A stretch of 64,000 nt of DNA from Heterodera schachtii (Eukaryota; Nematoda; Chromadorea; Rhabditida; Heteroderidae): contig SIJG01000036.1 of assembly GCA_023374025.1 (NCBI GenBank), forward strand, positions 820,777 through 884,776, read 5' to 3'. The notes beneath the pieces are model-generated. The model had not been told where the DNA came from. It worked only from the letters and a program-made list of their open reading frames with translations, and did not search any database. A program made the position numbers and the translations under genes. Positions 26,734 through 39,839 of the stretch are shown piece by piece; the stretch's first letter is position 1, and every line of letters starts with the position of its first letter.

Positions 26734-28071
26734 AGGGAGGAATAACGAAAACGAATAAAATTTAAAAGAAAGTGGAACCAGAAGAGGTGGAAGAAGAGGA
26801 GGAAAAGGAGGGAAACGAGGGAGAGATGTGTGTCAATGGCATTGGCACATGTGGCGGAAGAATCGGTGCCATGAGGTAGAGGAAGGATAAAAATGGAAAT
26901 TGATGCTGGGAGGTGTGAACGTTAATGATGTCATTGGAAGAAAATGAGGAGAAGCCTTGGAAAAGCGAGCGGCGATTGTTCTGATAAAGGGAAATGGTAA
27001 TGTGCCAGATTTGGATAAGAAAATGGCAACATCAGCAGGTGAAAAGTGAATATGACAGATGTAAAAGCAAATTAAGAGAATAAAAATGGGATAAAATGGG
27101 AGAAAAAGGGAGGTAATTAAGGGAAAATGGACGAAAGGGTTTCAACGAAAGGAAACGAAACGAAAATGGAAGCGGAGAAAACGGGGGAAAAGCAGAGCAA
27201 AAGCGCAGAAGCAGGTGAAATGAGAAAATGGGGAAAGGCATCGGATAAAAAAAGGGAAATTGCGATTTGGCATTTCGAATTCGGAGAATGTGCCAAACTG
27301 TGTCCCCAGCTGATGTAGCCAAATTTTTTCACCTTCCCCACTTTTTACTTGTGGGCAGCACAAAAGGGGAGCAAAAATGGGCCCAACTTTTGGCAGTGCC
27401 GACCCCGGCCGGGTGGAATGGATAATAATTGCTCGCGTGAGGAAGAAGCGGATTTATGTTTTTTTTTGAGGGGGGTGGCGGGTGGCACACCCTCGGGGGA
27501 AAAGAATGGATTGGGATGATGGGGGAGGGAGAGAAGCTGCTCCTGCAGATACAAATACATTTTCTCCATTTGTGCCGCCTGTCTCCGTTTGTTTCTCCCC
27601 GTTGGGCATATTTCGGCTTTGCTTTATCCCTCTAAAATGTCTTTTAATTTCATTTATTTTTTTGCTCAATTTTCATTTTCCCACTTTTCCCATCACCAAA
27701 TAATGACAATGAATGAATTCCTTCCAAAGCATAATAAAACAATAATATCACTTCAACTATTGTAAGAAAAAATGGGACTTTTAAAAAACCATTTTTAAAT
27801 CCCTTTTTGAAGGTGAAAATGGCCAACCGACGCGGCCGTGGGGCGGTGGGCGGGGGCGAGGAGGGCAATTCCGCCGTGGCGTTGCGTTGTGCCACATTTT
27901 TTGGGTGGGGATGGGCAATGTTTATAATTTGATTCGTCGTGCCATTCCTCACACTTTTATTCATCCTCTGCTGCATTTGTCCCGCCGCCCCCTCCGGCAA
28001 ATTTTGCCGTCCCATCGTAAAACGGCGGGGGATTAAATGGGCGGGGGGAGGGGACAGCTGGAACACCGAAG

Positions 28072-28122
28072 TGTGAAGTGAGTGAAGTGAAGTGAAGTGA
28101 ATTGAAGTGAAGCGAAGTGAAG
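28072..28122. repeat. GTGAA pentanucleotide repeat
   Basis: Around ten tandem units of the type GTGAA with a few substitutions (GAATT, GAAGC). Confidence 0.85.
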
Positions 28123-29402
28123 GCAACATCCGTCGTGGCAAATGCCGGGGGGGGGCGTCAGTCAGAGAATGCGGAAATGCCAATTCGGATGCTTTTCATC
28201 AGAACTTCCCCCCGTCCCCCGCCCCCTCCCGTCCAATTCTTCCCACGCTGTGAGCTCTCCTGCAATTTCTCCCTGCCATCCCCCCAACTGCTGATGCCCA
28301 AATGTGCCATAAAAGTTTTTTCCCAGTCGGACGACGGGGCAATGAAATTGGCAATGCCAATCGTGGCATGGCACACTTTTTAGGTGGACAGAGGAACGCA
28401 AAACAGAGAATGAATGGAAAACTAAGGGAGAACAGTGGGGATAAAGTAGGAGAGGGGCGGGAGAGATAACTTTTTTCACTTTTTGTGCCGTTTTTGCCAC
28501 GTCTGGAGACGACTTACAAAAAGCAGTGCCGTGCTCTCGATTTAGTTGGCATTTTCAGTTAAAAAAGGAGACAGTTTAACAAAAATGTAAACATAATTCT
28601 TAGGGAGTCTTTTGCCCGTTTTGTGAGTTAAATGCGATTTTTGAACTAGCGAACAGCCGAGAATTGAAACTTTTACTATTCAATTCGAGATCGGATATCC
28701 CACACGGATAATGGACGAGGGATTAAACGGTGAACGAATGTTAAAACGATATGTCCTCCGGGGGATAAATAAATGTGGGCACAGAGAAGCGTGTCGTGTC
28801 GATGAGCTCGACCTGCTGCTGATGATGGGGTCGAGCGGATGAATGAGTGAATGAACGGACGGACACACATTTTGAGAGGAGTCAATGGCCGGGGGATGAA
28901 TGAATGAGGAATGAATGTGTTGATTTGTTGATCAGTCGATGGGTTCGATCAGCTCTCCCTTCTCTCCCCCTTCGTCTCATCATCATTAGGGCTATGAGCA
29001 ACTTCCTCTTCCCCTCTTCCCCTCCCCCCCCCCGCCCTCCTTCCGACATCGTTTTATCAAACGGATGAATGGATGGGTGGGCAGGCATGAGAGAATGGCC
29101 AAATTTTCGGATCCCGGGATTGACTGACTTTGTGTGAACAATTGGAATTGCGGCGCCCTCCCCCGGTGGGGGGGGGGAGGGGGGAACAGCCGCCGTTTCT
29201 TCGGCTTGGCCGCATGCCTTAGCTCCCCCCCCCCCCTCCCCCCTCATCCATCGTCTTTTTTTGCCCACAAATCCCTTCTTATCATCTTTTAACTTTATAA
29301 TCATTCCACAATCATTCATTCACTCGTCCTACTAATAGTACATTTATCTTCAGCAGCAGCGATTTGCTTTTTGCTTAAATTCGGATAAAATTCGGAGAGA
29401 CC

Positions 29403-29423
29403 GGGGGGGGGGGGGGGGGGGGG
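29403..29423. repeat. Poly-G run of 21 bases
   Basis: Uninterrupted G homopolymer, the longest in the window. Confidence 0.95.
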
Positions 29424-30713
29424 AGAACGGACAATGAGGGGAAATCATTGTCAGTTAATTTGTATCATTTGGAAGGATATTTTTTTGTAGGAACAATGAA
29501 AACTCAAAAATTCCCCTTTTTGGGAATCTTTGACCATTTTTGGCGCGGATATCGGCGTTATAATTGCGGAACAATTGTGGTTTTTGTATATGATAAATTA
29601 AAAAAATCAATGAGTGTTACAAATATCAATTAATTAATTAGATTTTAATTGGCTACAATAAAAATTGAACAATTATGAAAAAAGAATTATTGCTAGGTTT
29701 TAAATTAATTAAAAAATTTAAAGTAAGAAATGTTTTCCATTTCCCCCCAATCTCTTTATCTCACTCATTCTCTCATTAATACGCATAAATTCCCACAAAA
29801 CCGAAAATGGGTCCCTCAAAAATGGCTAATTGTAAGCTCATTACTCCGTTCGCTTTAGTTGTCATTTTGGGATGAAGCCAATTTGGAGGATTTAAAGCGC
29901 ATTGAATGGCCAAACGAATGAGTGAAAGGATGGCATTGAATTGGTAATGGCCTCGATTCATCCCAATTCCCTATTCTGTCCATCAAATGCCAAATTTGCC
30001 AACGATATCATCGGCACTCATTGTCCCCTCGAGTGCCATAAAGAGGGAATTTTGATGATGACGCATGGCCAAAAAACGAAGAAAATGGGAAAATGAAAAT
30101 AAAAAGTGAGAAAAAATAAATAAGTAAAATAAATAAAAATGAATTCTTAATAAAGTATTATTAGTCATTATGGGGATAATATTCCAAAAATGAAAATACC
30201 AAAAATTAAGTCATTGTCAGAAGTTTGTTCTCGCTTTGATTGATGGAAAAGGCCGGCGGTTTTTAAAATTTTTACTTTTATGAGGCACAATTAAACAAAT
30301 AGCAAAAAAAAAAAGGAATTGAGAATAAAATTTGCATTTTTTGCATAAATGGGGGTGGGTGGATTTATGATGATAAGGGCAAAATTGAAGTTAAAATTGC
30401 ATTGGAAAGGTCGAAACAACAAAAAAAATTGGGGACAGTTGACGAGGGGGAGAGGGAAAGATAAAAGATTATTGAGAGGGCGGAGAGAGAGAGGGGGTGG
30501 GGGAGGGGGAATTTGAAATTTGAGAAAGAAAGTGAAGCGGATAAAGAGAGAGAGCAAAGAGGGGAGGGGGAGGGGGGTGGATGAATGGGATGATGAGGAT
30601 GGGTAGAGGATTAAGTAGAAGTGAAGACAAGTGGAAGGAGAGAACAGCGGACGATTGGGAGGGGGAGGGGAAAAGAAAGGAAAAATCATAGAGGGGAGGA
30701 AAAGCAACGGAAG

Positions 30714-30857
30714 AAGAAAAGCATAGGGAAGAGGAAAAGAGGAAAAGCATAGGGAAAAGAAAAAGCATAGGGAAAAGAAAAACCATAGGGAAGAAGAAAA
30801 GCAAAGGAAGAGGAAAAGAGGAAAAGCATAGGGAAAAGAAAAAGCATAGGGAAGGGA
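30714..30857. repeat. Purine-rich tandem repeat with 'gaaaagcataggga' units
   Basis: About eight imperfect units of roughly 15-20 bases, each containing 'gcataggga', embedded in a strongly purine-biased strand. The complementary strand reads as a hydrophobic Phe/Leu/Pro repeat, which is an artefact of the composition. Confidence 0.8.
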
Positions 30858-31236
30858 AGAAAGGAATGGATTATTTGCAAAACACTTGAGAAAAGGTGAT
30901 GGAATTGTTCAGTATTTTTCATGGCCAAAAGTATATGCTATCAAAAAGTGTTAAAAGATTTAGTGAAGAAGGTGAGAGAGATGGAAGAAAGAGTGAAGTG
31001 GCTAAGAAAAAAAGGGGGGGGGGGAGAAAAAGTCAACAATTCACTCCGAGAAAAAAAGGTAAGAAATTTAAAAGAATTGTTTAATTTAAAGAGACAAATA
31101 TTTGAATTGCAAATAAAAATGGGAATTAATTTCTCGGGTAAATGATAATCTCACACATCATTTTTGATGAAGCATTTTGGTAAACTTTTTGCGATTAAAG
31201 CCAATTGAGCCGAACGAACAATGGGCGACGAAAAGT

Positions 31237-31424
31237 GGCGGGGGGAGGGGGAGGAGAGGGGGGAGAGATAGGGGGGGGGGGGGGGGGGAGAGATAGGGGG
31301 GGGGGGGGGGAGAGATTGGGGGGGCGGGGGAGAGATAGGGGGGGGGGGGGAAGAGATAGGGGGGGGGAGAGATTGGGGGGGGGAGAGATAGGGGGGGGGC
31401 AATGCCAACGAATCCTTCGCCCCC
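31237..31424. repeat. Tandem 'gagagata/gagagatt + poly-G' array
   Basis: At least seven units, each an 'agagata' or 'agagatt' core followed by 7-18 G. This is a strong G-quadruplex candidate array on the plus strand. Confidence 0.85.
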
Positions 31425-32528
31425 CCCCCGTCACTCTGTTCATTATCGTCCAATTTCACCTCTCTCCTGCCCAAAGTGTGGGCCCATACCATTGACGCCC
31501 TTCTGCCGCTCGGCACTTATTTGCTCAGCCGCCGGAGGGAAAAGCGAAAGGAAAGGGAAATTTGCTTTTGCTTCGCCACCACCGCCAGCAGAAAAACCCA
31601 AAAGAATGGGTGGATGAATGGATGAAGAAAGAAAGAATGAATGAATGGTGATGAGGGGAAGATAAAGCCGGGGCGAGGGGGATGAAGCAATGCAACGGAC
31701 GAACTCGCGTCGATATGCAAATGTGCCAAGGGAGGGGGGAAATCGAACACCCCAGGGGGATGAATGGGCACGGGGGACGTAAGGGGGGGGGGAGGGGGGG
31801 GGGGGGAAGATCCTTTGAAAATTTTAATTAAAATCTGAGAAAAATTAATCCCAGCAAAGCATTAAATACACAAATAAAGTAAAGTAAATAGCAAAGTTTA
31901 AACAAATAAAGGAACCGAATGCATGTAAGAAACATTGGCATAAAGGAAAGGCAATTAATATTTTCACTGACCCAATTAGTGGTATTTTTATTGGCAATAA
32001 AGAAAAATACAACAAATGGGAAAAGGATGACGCTATTTGTGGTGAACAAAACGCAAATTTAAATTAAAACTGACCATTAAACAGTGGACAATGCCCAGAA
32101 TAAAAAGGCTGACCAATTGCTTTTTCGGACTTTGTCGGGGTGAAAACACACCGCTAAAACGTCGTTTTATTTTTAATGGAGCAAAAATGAAAAAAAAAAT
32201 TAAATTGAAATTGAAATTAATTTGAGGAGGAAAAGCGAACAGAGAAAAGTGCAGCAAAGGAAAAGCGGCGATGGCACAGTTTCAAAAAGGCAATAATAAA
32301 AGGTTGTAAGAACAGGTGTCTTTTTCAATTTGGACGGCAAAGCACAGTGTGTGAAGCACGCCAAAGCAGGTGTTTTTTTTTATCGGTGCCAATGCCATTT
32401 TATTTAATTAATTAATTTTTTCGCAAAAAAATAAGCCATCAGCAAAAAAAGATGGGACCAACAGAATAAAAATGTATCGTTGATTAAGTGACAATATACG
32501 GATGATCAAAAAATTAACGAACAAATAT

Positions 32529-32940
32529 CTCGCCCCACTCTCGTCTCACTCTCTTCTCTTTCTCGCCCCACTCTCGTCTCATTAACGTCTCTTTATCGCC
32601 TCACTCCCATTTTTTTCTCATCTCATTCTCGCCCCACTCTCGTTTCTTTCATATCTCTTTCTCATCTCATTCTCGCCCCACTCTCGTTTCTTTCATATCT
32701 CTTTCTCATCTCATTCTCGCCCCACTCTCGTCTCTTTCTCGTCTCACTCTCGCCCCACTCTCGTCTCTTTCTCGTCTCACTCTCGCCCCACTCTCGTCTC
32801 TTTCTCGTCTCACTCTCGCCCCACTCTCGTCTCTTTCTCGTCTCACTCTCGCCCCACTCTCGTCTCTTTCTCGTCTCTTTCTCGTCTCACTCTCGCCCCA
32901 CTCTCATCTCCGTCTGTCTCACTTTCGCCTCTTTCTCGCC
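32529..32940. repeat. C/T-rich minisatellite, 33-bp unit
   Basis: A repeat of the type CTCTCGCCCCACTCTCGTCT followed by CTTTCTCGTCTCA. The 33-bp period is exact over at least four units (about 32735-32880), with diverged units on either side. The strand is almost purely pyrimidine. Confidence 0.88.
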
Positions 32941-34063
32941 TCCCTCTTTTGACCCCTCCTTCCTTCCATCTGTGGTTTTGTCATTTGTCTCCTCCGTCAC
33001 TTTGGACATCATTCCCAATCAGCAGCAGGTGTTCGCTTCGATCATTCGTCCGTCTTCTTGGTCAACCACTGTTTTGTGCTTTATCCGCTGGGGGTCATTC
33101 GTCCATTTATTGTCCCCTGCCAAAATATGCTCTTCCCCCCCCCCCCCCCCCTCCCCCCGTCCATTCATTCGGTCGCTCGTCGCCGCGCGGGGCGCCGCCA
33201 TTCGGCGAAAATCAATTTTTGGTCGCCGTTCCCCGGCCGCCCCAAATTTGTTGTGCTGCTCATTCAAATTGGGCGAGTGTGCCCTTTTCTCGTCGATCTT
33301 CATCTTCCCCATCCATTCATCCCCCCTTAAATGTCCCCTTCAAAATGTGCCAAAGTCAGCGAATTCTTCGATTTGCATTGTGCCATCATTGTTGACCAAT
33401 TAATGCCGCACATTGACTCCGTCCGTTATCACTTGGCACAATTTGTAATGCCAAATAAAGCTTCAAAATCCATTGCTTCTTCTCCATCATTTCACCAAAT
33501 GTCCAATCACAAAAATTCTGTTGTTCAAAATAAATCGAAAATTGTCGCACGAAGAAATTCCATTGAATTGGTAAATGCCCTCCGGGGAATGCCCGCGGAT
33601 GATAAGGTACAGGCAAAACAAAAGCAACAACAAATTAACAAACTGACAAATCGTTTTTAATTATATGGAATGAGACTCATTAGAGTGGGAACTCATAATT
33701 AAAAAAAACCATTTGTCTAAATTTTCCTAATGTTTAATAATGGCCCCAAATTAGGCATTTTTCACATTGAAACAATTAAAATTATGATGCCTTCATAATT
33801 AAATTACCTAGATTATATTAGAAAGCATTTTATTTGTTTTATAATTTGCCCCAATTTCCCTGACTAATCTTCTATTGCTTCCCCCCCCCCTTGATCAGTT
33901 GCTAATGGCATTTTGCTGCTCATTAGTGGAAAGTGGCTGCTGCTTGAATTTGATTTGCACAATGCTGGCGACGCAACTTGTGAATCCAAAGAAGTAAAAG
34001 AAATTCAAAAGAATAAAATTAAATTTAAAAAGAAACAAACAAAGATTGGAACAGTTCGCCAAA

Positions 34064-37000
34064 ATGAATGCCATTGGCGTTGCGATGGACACAATTGGCG
34101 AACTGACATTTGAGAGTGCCAACGAAGAGAACGACGAAAATGGGGCAAGCACTGCAAAAGTGGCCGAAGGTGGGCCGGCATTTTTGACCATTTGAATTAA
34201 TTTATTTTTTTAAATTAAATTTATTTAAATATTCCAAATAAATTGCACAGAGAGAGAAATGGGACAGAAAAAGCGAAGGGATTTCCTGCAGCTTTACAGC
34301 GAAACGCTAAAAATGATAATGGAAGAAGCGGACAAAGTTTCGTTACTTTTGTACCGATGGGGCGCCATCAGCTGGCAAAAGTGGGAAAGTGTTAAGGTGA
34401 AAAGGAAATTACAGTACATATTGCCAAAAATTAAATTAAATTTAAAATAATTTTTTTTAAATATACCATGTTTCTCGATTTTCGATTAAAAATGTCGTAA
34501 ATCCTCGCCCTACTTATAAAATTAAGTTTGAAACAATAGCACAACCAAAATTTTCAAATAAAATTAAAGCATAAAATTTTGTAAAAACCGAGAATAGGAT
34601 TTTTAAGAATTATTATTTTAATTTTTTTTAATGTAAAAACAATTTTCAAAATAATATTTAAGAAAAATATAAATAAAATCTTCGACTTTTCCTTCGAAAA
34701 TAGAATTTACAAAAAAATATTTAATAGTATTTTGAATTTCAGGTCACTTCTTAAAGTAATTAATAATAATAAAAATTATATTAATATTATTTTATTTATT
34801 TGTTATAATATAAAATTCTGGAATGTTTGTGTCTTTAAATATTTTATGTAGTGAATTTAATTTTATTTCGATCAGTTTTTTTTTTTGGTTTCAGAATGAA
34901 TCTCAAGCAGCGATTAAAGTGGAAAAAGTGGTGACGATTTTGTTGGATGATCCGTCAGCATTTGATCATTTTTGCGTGGCATTATTGTTGTCACAGCAAT
35001 TCAAACTGTTTAAGTAATTAACTAATTTTTTTAATTTTCCATTTTTTATTATTTTTTATTTTAGTATTTTTTACGAATGCGCCGACCTCAAACAGTAAGC
35101 CTTCTATAATTTTTTAAATAATAAATTAAATAATTTACCGTAGTATCAAACCGAATTCCTTCGTGTTACCGTATGCAATTTGTTTTTTTTAAATTTTACT
35201 AAAAAATCAATTTCAAATTACAGAATGCAATTTTTACTGCACAATTTTGTTGCCGCACTTCACCAACACAACAAACAGCAGCAGAAACAATTGGCGGCGA
35301 CAAATGGGTCAAATAATTCGGCGCCGAATGTTTGCCCGGCGCCACCCATTGATGAAACTGAGCAAATAATGGCACCGTTTCCGCCGCCAGTGGACACTGC
35401 CAATTTGGGGGACGAAATGATGTTTTGGGAAGCGCCGGAGGGATTTTTGAAGGATTTTAATGGGACGACGGACACGGAAAGAGCAGCAGAAGCGGCACAA
35501 GGGGAAGAAAGAATGATGGGCAATCGCCAGAGAATAATGACGACGGAGGAGCTGATCAACGAGTACAAAGCGAACAGACACAAAGTAATGGACAGAAATA
35601 AAGCATCTTCCGATAAGTCCAAGGCTTAGTCTCGAGTCTCAACTCGAAAGGGCTTTTACCGTTTCGGGAATTTATCTGAGAAATCCATTAATCGGAAAAA
35701 TTAGTATTGCAGGCAAGCTAGTGGACCCGCTCCTATTTCGACCTCTAGAACAGAAAAAATTATTTAAACGCTCATTTTCACTTCTAAAATGCACTTTCTT
35801 GGCAGATTTACCCCAATTTCGCAAATCCCCGGGGGCTCGCCCTGGTGATTAACAATTACCGTTTTATGGGCGAAATGCAACCGCGCGAAGGCACTCATAC
35901 GGACGGAGAAAACATTGTCAAACTGTTGGACCAACTGAAGTACAAAGTTCTGATCAGAAAGGATTTGACGGCGAAAGTGCGAAAAAAATTAATTAAATAA
36001 ATTATTTTATTTAAAAAAATGCCAAAAAACATTTGAATGGCGTTTAGGAAATGATGTGGGCAATCAGAGAATTCGCACGCCAAAAGGAAGCGCACCAAAA
36101 AGCGAGCAGGTGCTAATTGAGACTTAATTGAGCAACACTTTTCAAACAACAAAAACAGTCTTTAGCAATGGCACTTGGCTTTTTCTTTTTTTATTATTTT
36201 ATTAATTTAGTGCCATTGTCGTGGTGTTAAGCCATGGCGAATACGACACTCTTTTGGGCACGGACGAACAGGGAGTAAATGTGCACCAATTTGCGGCCCA
36301 GTTGAACTCACAGAACTGTCCCTATTTAATGGGAAAACCAAAAATTGTAAAACATTTCACTAAATTTTCTGTTTTCATTTATTTTTCAGTTTTTCATCCA
36401 AGCGTGCCGTGGAGGTGGGCACACTTTCGCTATTTTAATGTTTATCATCGCCTTCCGAAACAAAAATTAATCTAAAACTAGGAATTAGTCAATCCCTGGT
36501 TGGTCTCGACTAAATTCATTTATATGACTCTATTAAGTGAATTACCTAAATTCTTTGCCAAATGACCCCCATAATTGTTGTTAATTACCCCCCCCCCCCC
36601 CTCCCCCTTAGAATTCAAAGACTTTGGGGTGCTCCGTGCGCTGCCCATTGGCACGGACTGTGCCGACGGCGCGGTCTCTTCAAAAGCGGCGGCATCAAAT
36701 AACAGCAAAAGGGGCCCACTGAGCATGTTCTCGCGCAACAGTTCACCACGGAACAGTTTGGCGGCATCTATCCAAATTCCGTTACATCTCCGAAATGAGG
36801 GCGAGTGTTCAGCGAATTTGACACCCAAGGAAATATTTCAGTAGGGACTTTTAAATTACAATTACTTATAGACAATTAATTAGTTGTTACATAGACAATA
36901 ATTAATTGTTACCATTTATTCCCTGTTTGATGCCTTGAGTTTTGACAAATTTTCATAATTAAGCACTAATTATCCGTCTCTGTTAATTTAATTTGTATAA

Positions 37001-38037
37001 TTTGAAAACAGAAAAGATCCCACAAATGCTGACTTTTTGGTGGTCCATTCGACCACCCCCCATTATGTGTCGTGGCGGCACAGTGCAAACGGCGCTTGGT
37101 TCGTGCAGAGTTTGTGCAAAGTGTTCAGTGAAATGGCCCCGAAGCATTGTGAAATTTTTGAAATGCTAACGACAGTTAATTATGAGGTGAAAATGCGGGC
37201 AAAAAGTAATGATCAGAGAGAGGGTAAATGATTGGACAGCCGCGAAAGGAATTACCAGAAAATTGGGGCGGCGGGGTGGGAGTGGCTTATTGTTTTTATT
37301 CTTTATTGTGCCTTTGTTTTGGCTTCCGCTCAAATTTCGGCAAAATAAACGGTGCTATGAAGAAATACGAAAAGTGCAAAGTGATCAAATTAAAAGCAAA
37401 ATAATTATTTTATTAATTAAAATAATTATCTTAAAAATTAAAAGAAAAATAATTATCTTAATGAAATTTAATACATAATTTATTATTTAAAATATTCGCT
37501 AGATAAGTAAAATTTTATATTAATTATGATGGGCTGAACTACTTTATTTAATGGTTAATTATTTAATTTCCAAATGACAGCAAATAACTTTTTAAATTAT
37601 GCGTTAATTTTATTTATAAAACTGAAAAACCACAATTTCGAGATGCGCTTTTGTAGCCAAAATTATAAATGCTTCTTTATTCATAGCCTGATATGCCAGA
37701 TCAACAAAGAAAACAATATAAAAAAATTCAATTTTTAAACTTCGGTTCACCACGCAAATAATTAATATAATTTATTAATTATCTGGCGAATATTTTAAAT
37801 AATAAATTATTAAATTTAATTAAATAATTATTTTGCTTTTAATTTAATCGCTTGCACTTTTCGTGCTTCGTCTCAGCACGAAATAAACATGCAAATTGTT
37901 TTTAAATATTGGGGTTTTCACAGGTGTCAGCGCATGAAGGACTAAACATTGAGCGACCAAAGCAAATTCCGGAATTCACAGCAACACTTCGCAAAAGATT
38001 GTTCTTTTTCGTGGGAGTAGAAAAAGAGATCTTTTGA
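34064..38037 (+). CDS. ced-3: CED-3-type apoptotic caspase with N-terminal CARD, 12 exons
   Basis: Cysteine protease that executes programmed cell death. Exons: 34064-34169, 34251-34396, 34895-35013, 35065-35094, 35224-35584, 35806-35976, 36048-36109, 36211-36346, 36390-36414, 36612-36840, 37012-37186, 37924-38037. Phases agree throughout, giving 557 residues, against about 500 for C. elegans CED-3. A CARD-like helical domain covers roughly residues 36-133. A polar Gln-rich linker follows. p20 begins near residue 255 ('IYPNFANPRGLALVINN') with the catalytic His340 in SHGE and Cys383 in QACRG. A linker of about 76 residues contains DCAD (401-404), a possible self-cleavage site. p10 begins near residue 462 and carries 'PHYVSWRHSANGAWFVQSLC'. 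All catalytic and substrate-pocket residues are present, so an active enzyme is expected. The start codon is the first clean ATG; an additional upstream exon cannot be excluded. Confidence 0.93.
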
Positions 38038-38566
38038 GCATTTTCTGAACATAAAAAATAATAAATGTTTTTTTTCTTTTTTTTTTTGCTGTATAATTTT
38101 TGCCATAATTCATTTTTAATTGATAAAAGCGATTTTTACACTTTGTTTTTTATTTTTGTTTATAAATTTGGGTGAATTATTTTATTTCCTTTTCGGCATT
38201 TATTGATAAGTTCAGTTTAAAAAGAGCGACACATTTGAACATCATTTTTACAAGAATAATTACAAAAGTGTGTTCAAACGCAAAATGAACCGACGTTCAA
38301 GAAAAATGTGAGGAATTTTAACCTAAAGATTTCGAATTTTGTACTTTTCGTCGGTCGACCAACACGTTAAAATGTTTTAACTGATCTTTTATTGAAGCAG
38401 TGGTGACTTTAAGTTCGTTTCCGGGTATTCAAATAAAGTTTTGAACAAAATTGTGAAATTCAAAAAATTTGAATTTTCGACTTTTTGTTCGAAATCGGGT
38501 CCGGGGTTCGGAAGTGGTCGAAATGGGTGCCGGATTAGTGATCAGTGACCCCGACTATTATTAGCA

Positions 38567-39803
38567 CGTGCCAGGGCGTTTCCTAAAAACCGCCAAGTGG
38601 TAGGAAAACTAAAATGTAAGATACATAAATTCACTATCAAAATTTTCAATAAGTTCTGAGTCAACTTATTTTACCAGAACTTTTTTAAAACTTGATGAAC
38701 TTTTTTGAAATTTTAACCATAGATAAGAATTCTTAGGACTATCGAATATATAAATTCATTTTGACTTAATTGCACAATAAATATTTATAATTACATTTGC
38801 ATGACCATAGCAAAAAACATAGCCTGTTCAATGCTTATAACTTTTTTTCAGAAGCAAATAGATTAAATTTTCTTTTTATTTTTTCAGATATTCTATTTAT
38901 CTTTAAAATTTCAAAATTTCATTGAGTTTTAAAAAAGTTCTGGACAAAAAATCCCGACTTAAGATTTTGTGGAATTTAATAACCATAAGATTTTTTATAC
39001 CGTTTTAAAAAAATTTGAAAATTAATATTCGCATAGAAAACACATCGAGCTATAGAATGATACCATGAAATTATTAATTTGATTGAAATTGAACCAAGTT
39101 ATGAATTTATGTGTTATACACAGGGCTGGTATATGAAAATTTTCAAAAGCCTCATTTGGCAAGAAAAAAAGCCTCATTTTTACAAAATTTATTCAAAACA
39201 TTGAAAATGTTCAAATGTTATATTTTTGAATTTCCGTGATCAATTTGAGTAATTTTTTGTTAGAAATAAGCATTTTGTGAAATTCTAAGCATGAAAAGCC
39301 GAAGTTGATTTTTTTGCGGCGCTTTTTCCAAAAAACTTTTGGGGAACAAGGGGGCCAGCGGTGCCGATAGGCGCCGCCGGGGAAAATTTTGTGATTTTTA
39401 ATGTTATTTGTTAACAGAATTGTCCACAAAAATGACCAAATTTGCGATTTTGAGCAAATTTTTAAGAAAATTCAGGATTTTTACGGTCCGGCGGTGCCGA
39501 TAGGCGCCGCCGGGGAAAAAATTAAGAATTTTGGCCATATTTTTAGCATATTTTCATTAAAAAATTCTTTATTTTGCGGTTTTTCTCAAAAAACCACAAT
39601 AAGCCTCAAAATTTCTCAAAAAAAAAAACACAAAAAAGCCTCAAAGCCTCATTTTGAAAATTTAGCCTCATTAACCTATCAAAAAACCACAAAATGAGGC
39701 TAAAGCCTCAGATATACCAGCCCTGGTTATACATTTTTGTTTTTCTACCCATGGCGGATTTAGAAACGCCCATTTGGCGGTTTTTAGGAAATGACCTAGC
39801 ACC
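38567..39803. mobile_element. MULE-like inverted-repeat element, interrupted by a hAT-like insertion
   Basis: The two ends are inverted copies of each other for roughly 80 bases ('TTTCCTAAAAACCGCCAA' near 38580, complement near 39773). They are flanked by the 9-bp direct repeat TTATTAGCA (38558-38566 and 39804-39812). Nine-bp duplications with long inverted ends suggest the Mutator/MULE group. Removing the nested element and its duplication leaves about 624 bp. A second internal inverted repeat pairs about 38675-38725 with 38895-38950. No transposase is present. Confidence 0.75.
39121..39725. mobile_element. Non-autonomous hAT-like element, family C, nested in a MULE-like element
   Basis: 605-bp element with ends CAGGGCTGGTATAT / ATATACCAGCCCTG and a perfect 8-bp target duplication GTTATACA (39113-39120, 39726-39733). 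It contains two copies of a GC-rich motif 'GCGGTGCCGATAGGCGCCGC' (near 39358 and 39491) and repeated 'aaagcctca' text near its ends. No open frame for a transposase. Confidence 0.9.
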
Positions 39804-39839
39804 TTATTAGCATATGAGACGATCATAAACAATCAAACC

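Larger units (their letters stand above)
23987..33900. other. Ten-kilobase gene-poor region of simple repeats
   Basis: No gene could be supported. Long open frames here are mirror images of low-complexity DNA (poly-Pro, poly-Gly or Ser/Leu-rich) and have no domain. The sequence includes G-tracts of 10-21 bases, a (GA)n run, a GTGAA repeat, a 'gaaaagcataggga' repeat, and a C/T-rich 33-bp minisatellite. Part of it lies upstream of the GPCR gene and part upstream of the caspase, so regulatory DNA is expected, but I recognise no defined site. Confidence 0.55.

Noticed and set aside
30291..30928. Minus-strand Phe/Leu/Pro repeat open frames resembling a membrane protein
   Set aside because: They mirror a purine-rich tandem repeat; the periodic 'FPMLFLFP' reading is an artefact.
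32949..33403. Two overlapping plus-strand open frames of about 145 codons
   Set aside because: They lie at the end of the pyrimidine minisatellite and a poly-C run, overlap in different frames, and show no domain.
33331..33660. 109-codon plus-strand open frame with a possible donor near 33606
   Set aside because: It has an ordinary composition and a GT donor, but no domain, no matching downstream exon in phase, and lies at the edge of repeat-rich DNA. It could be an upstream caspase exon, yet nothing supports it.
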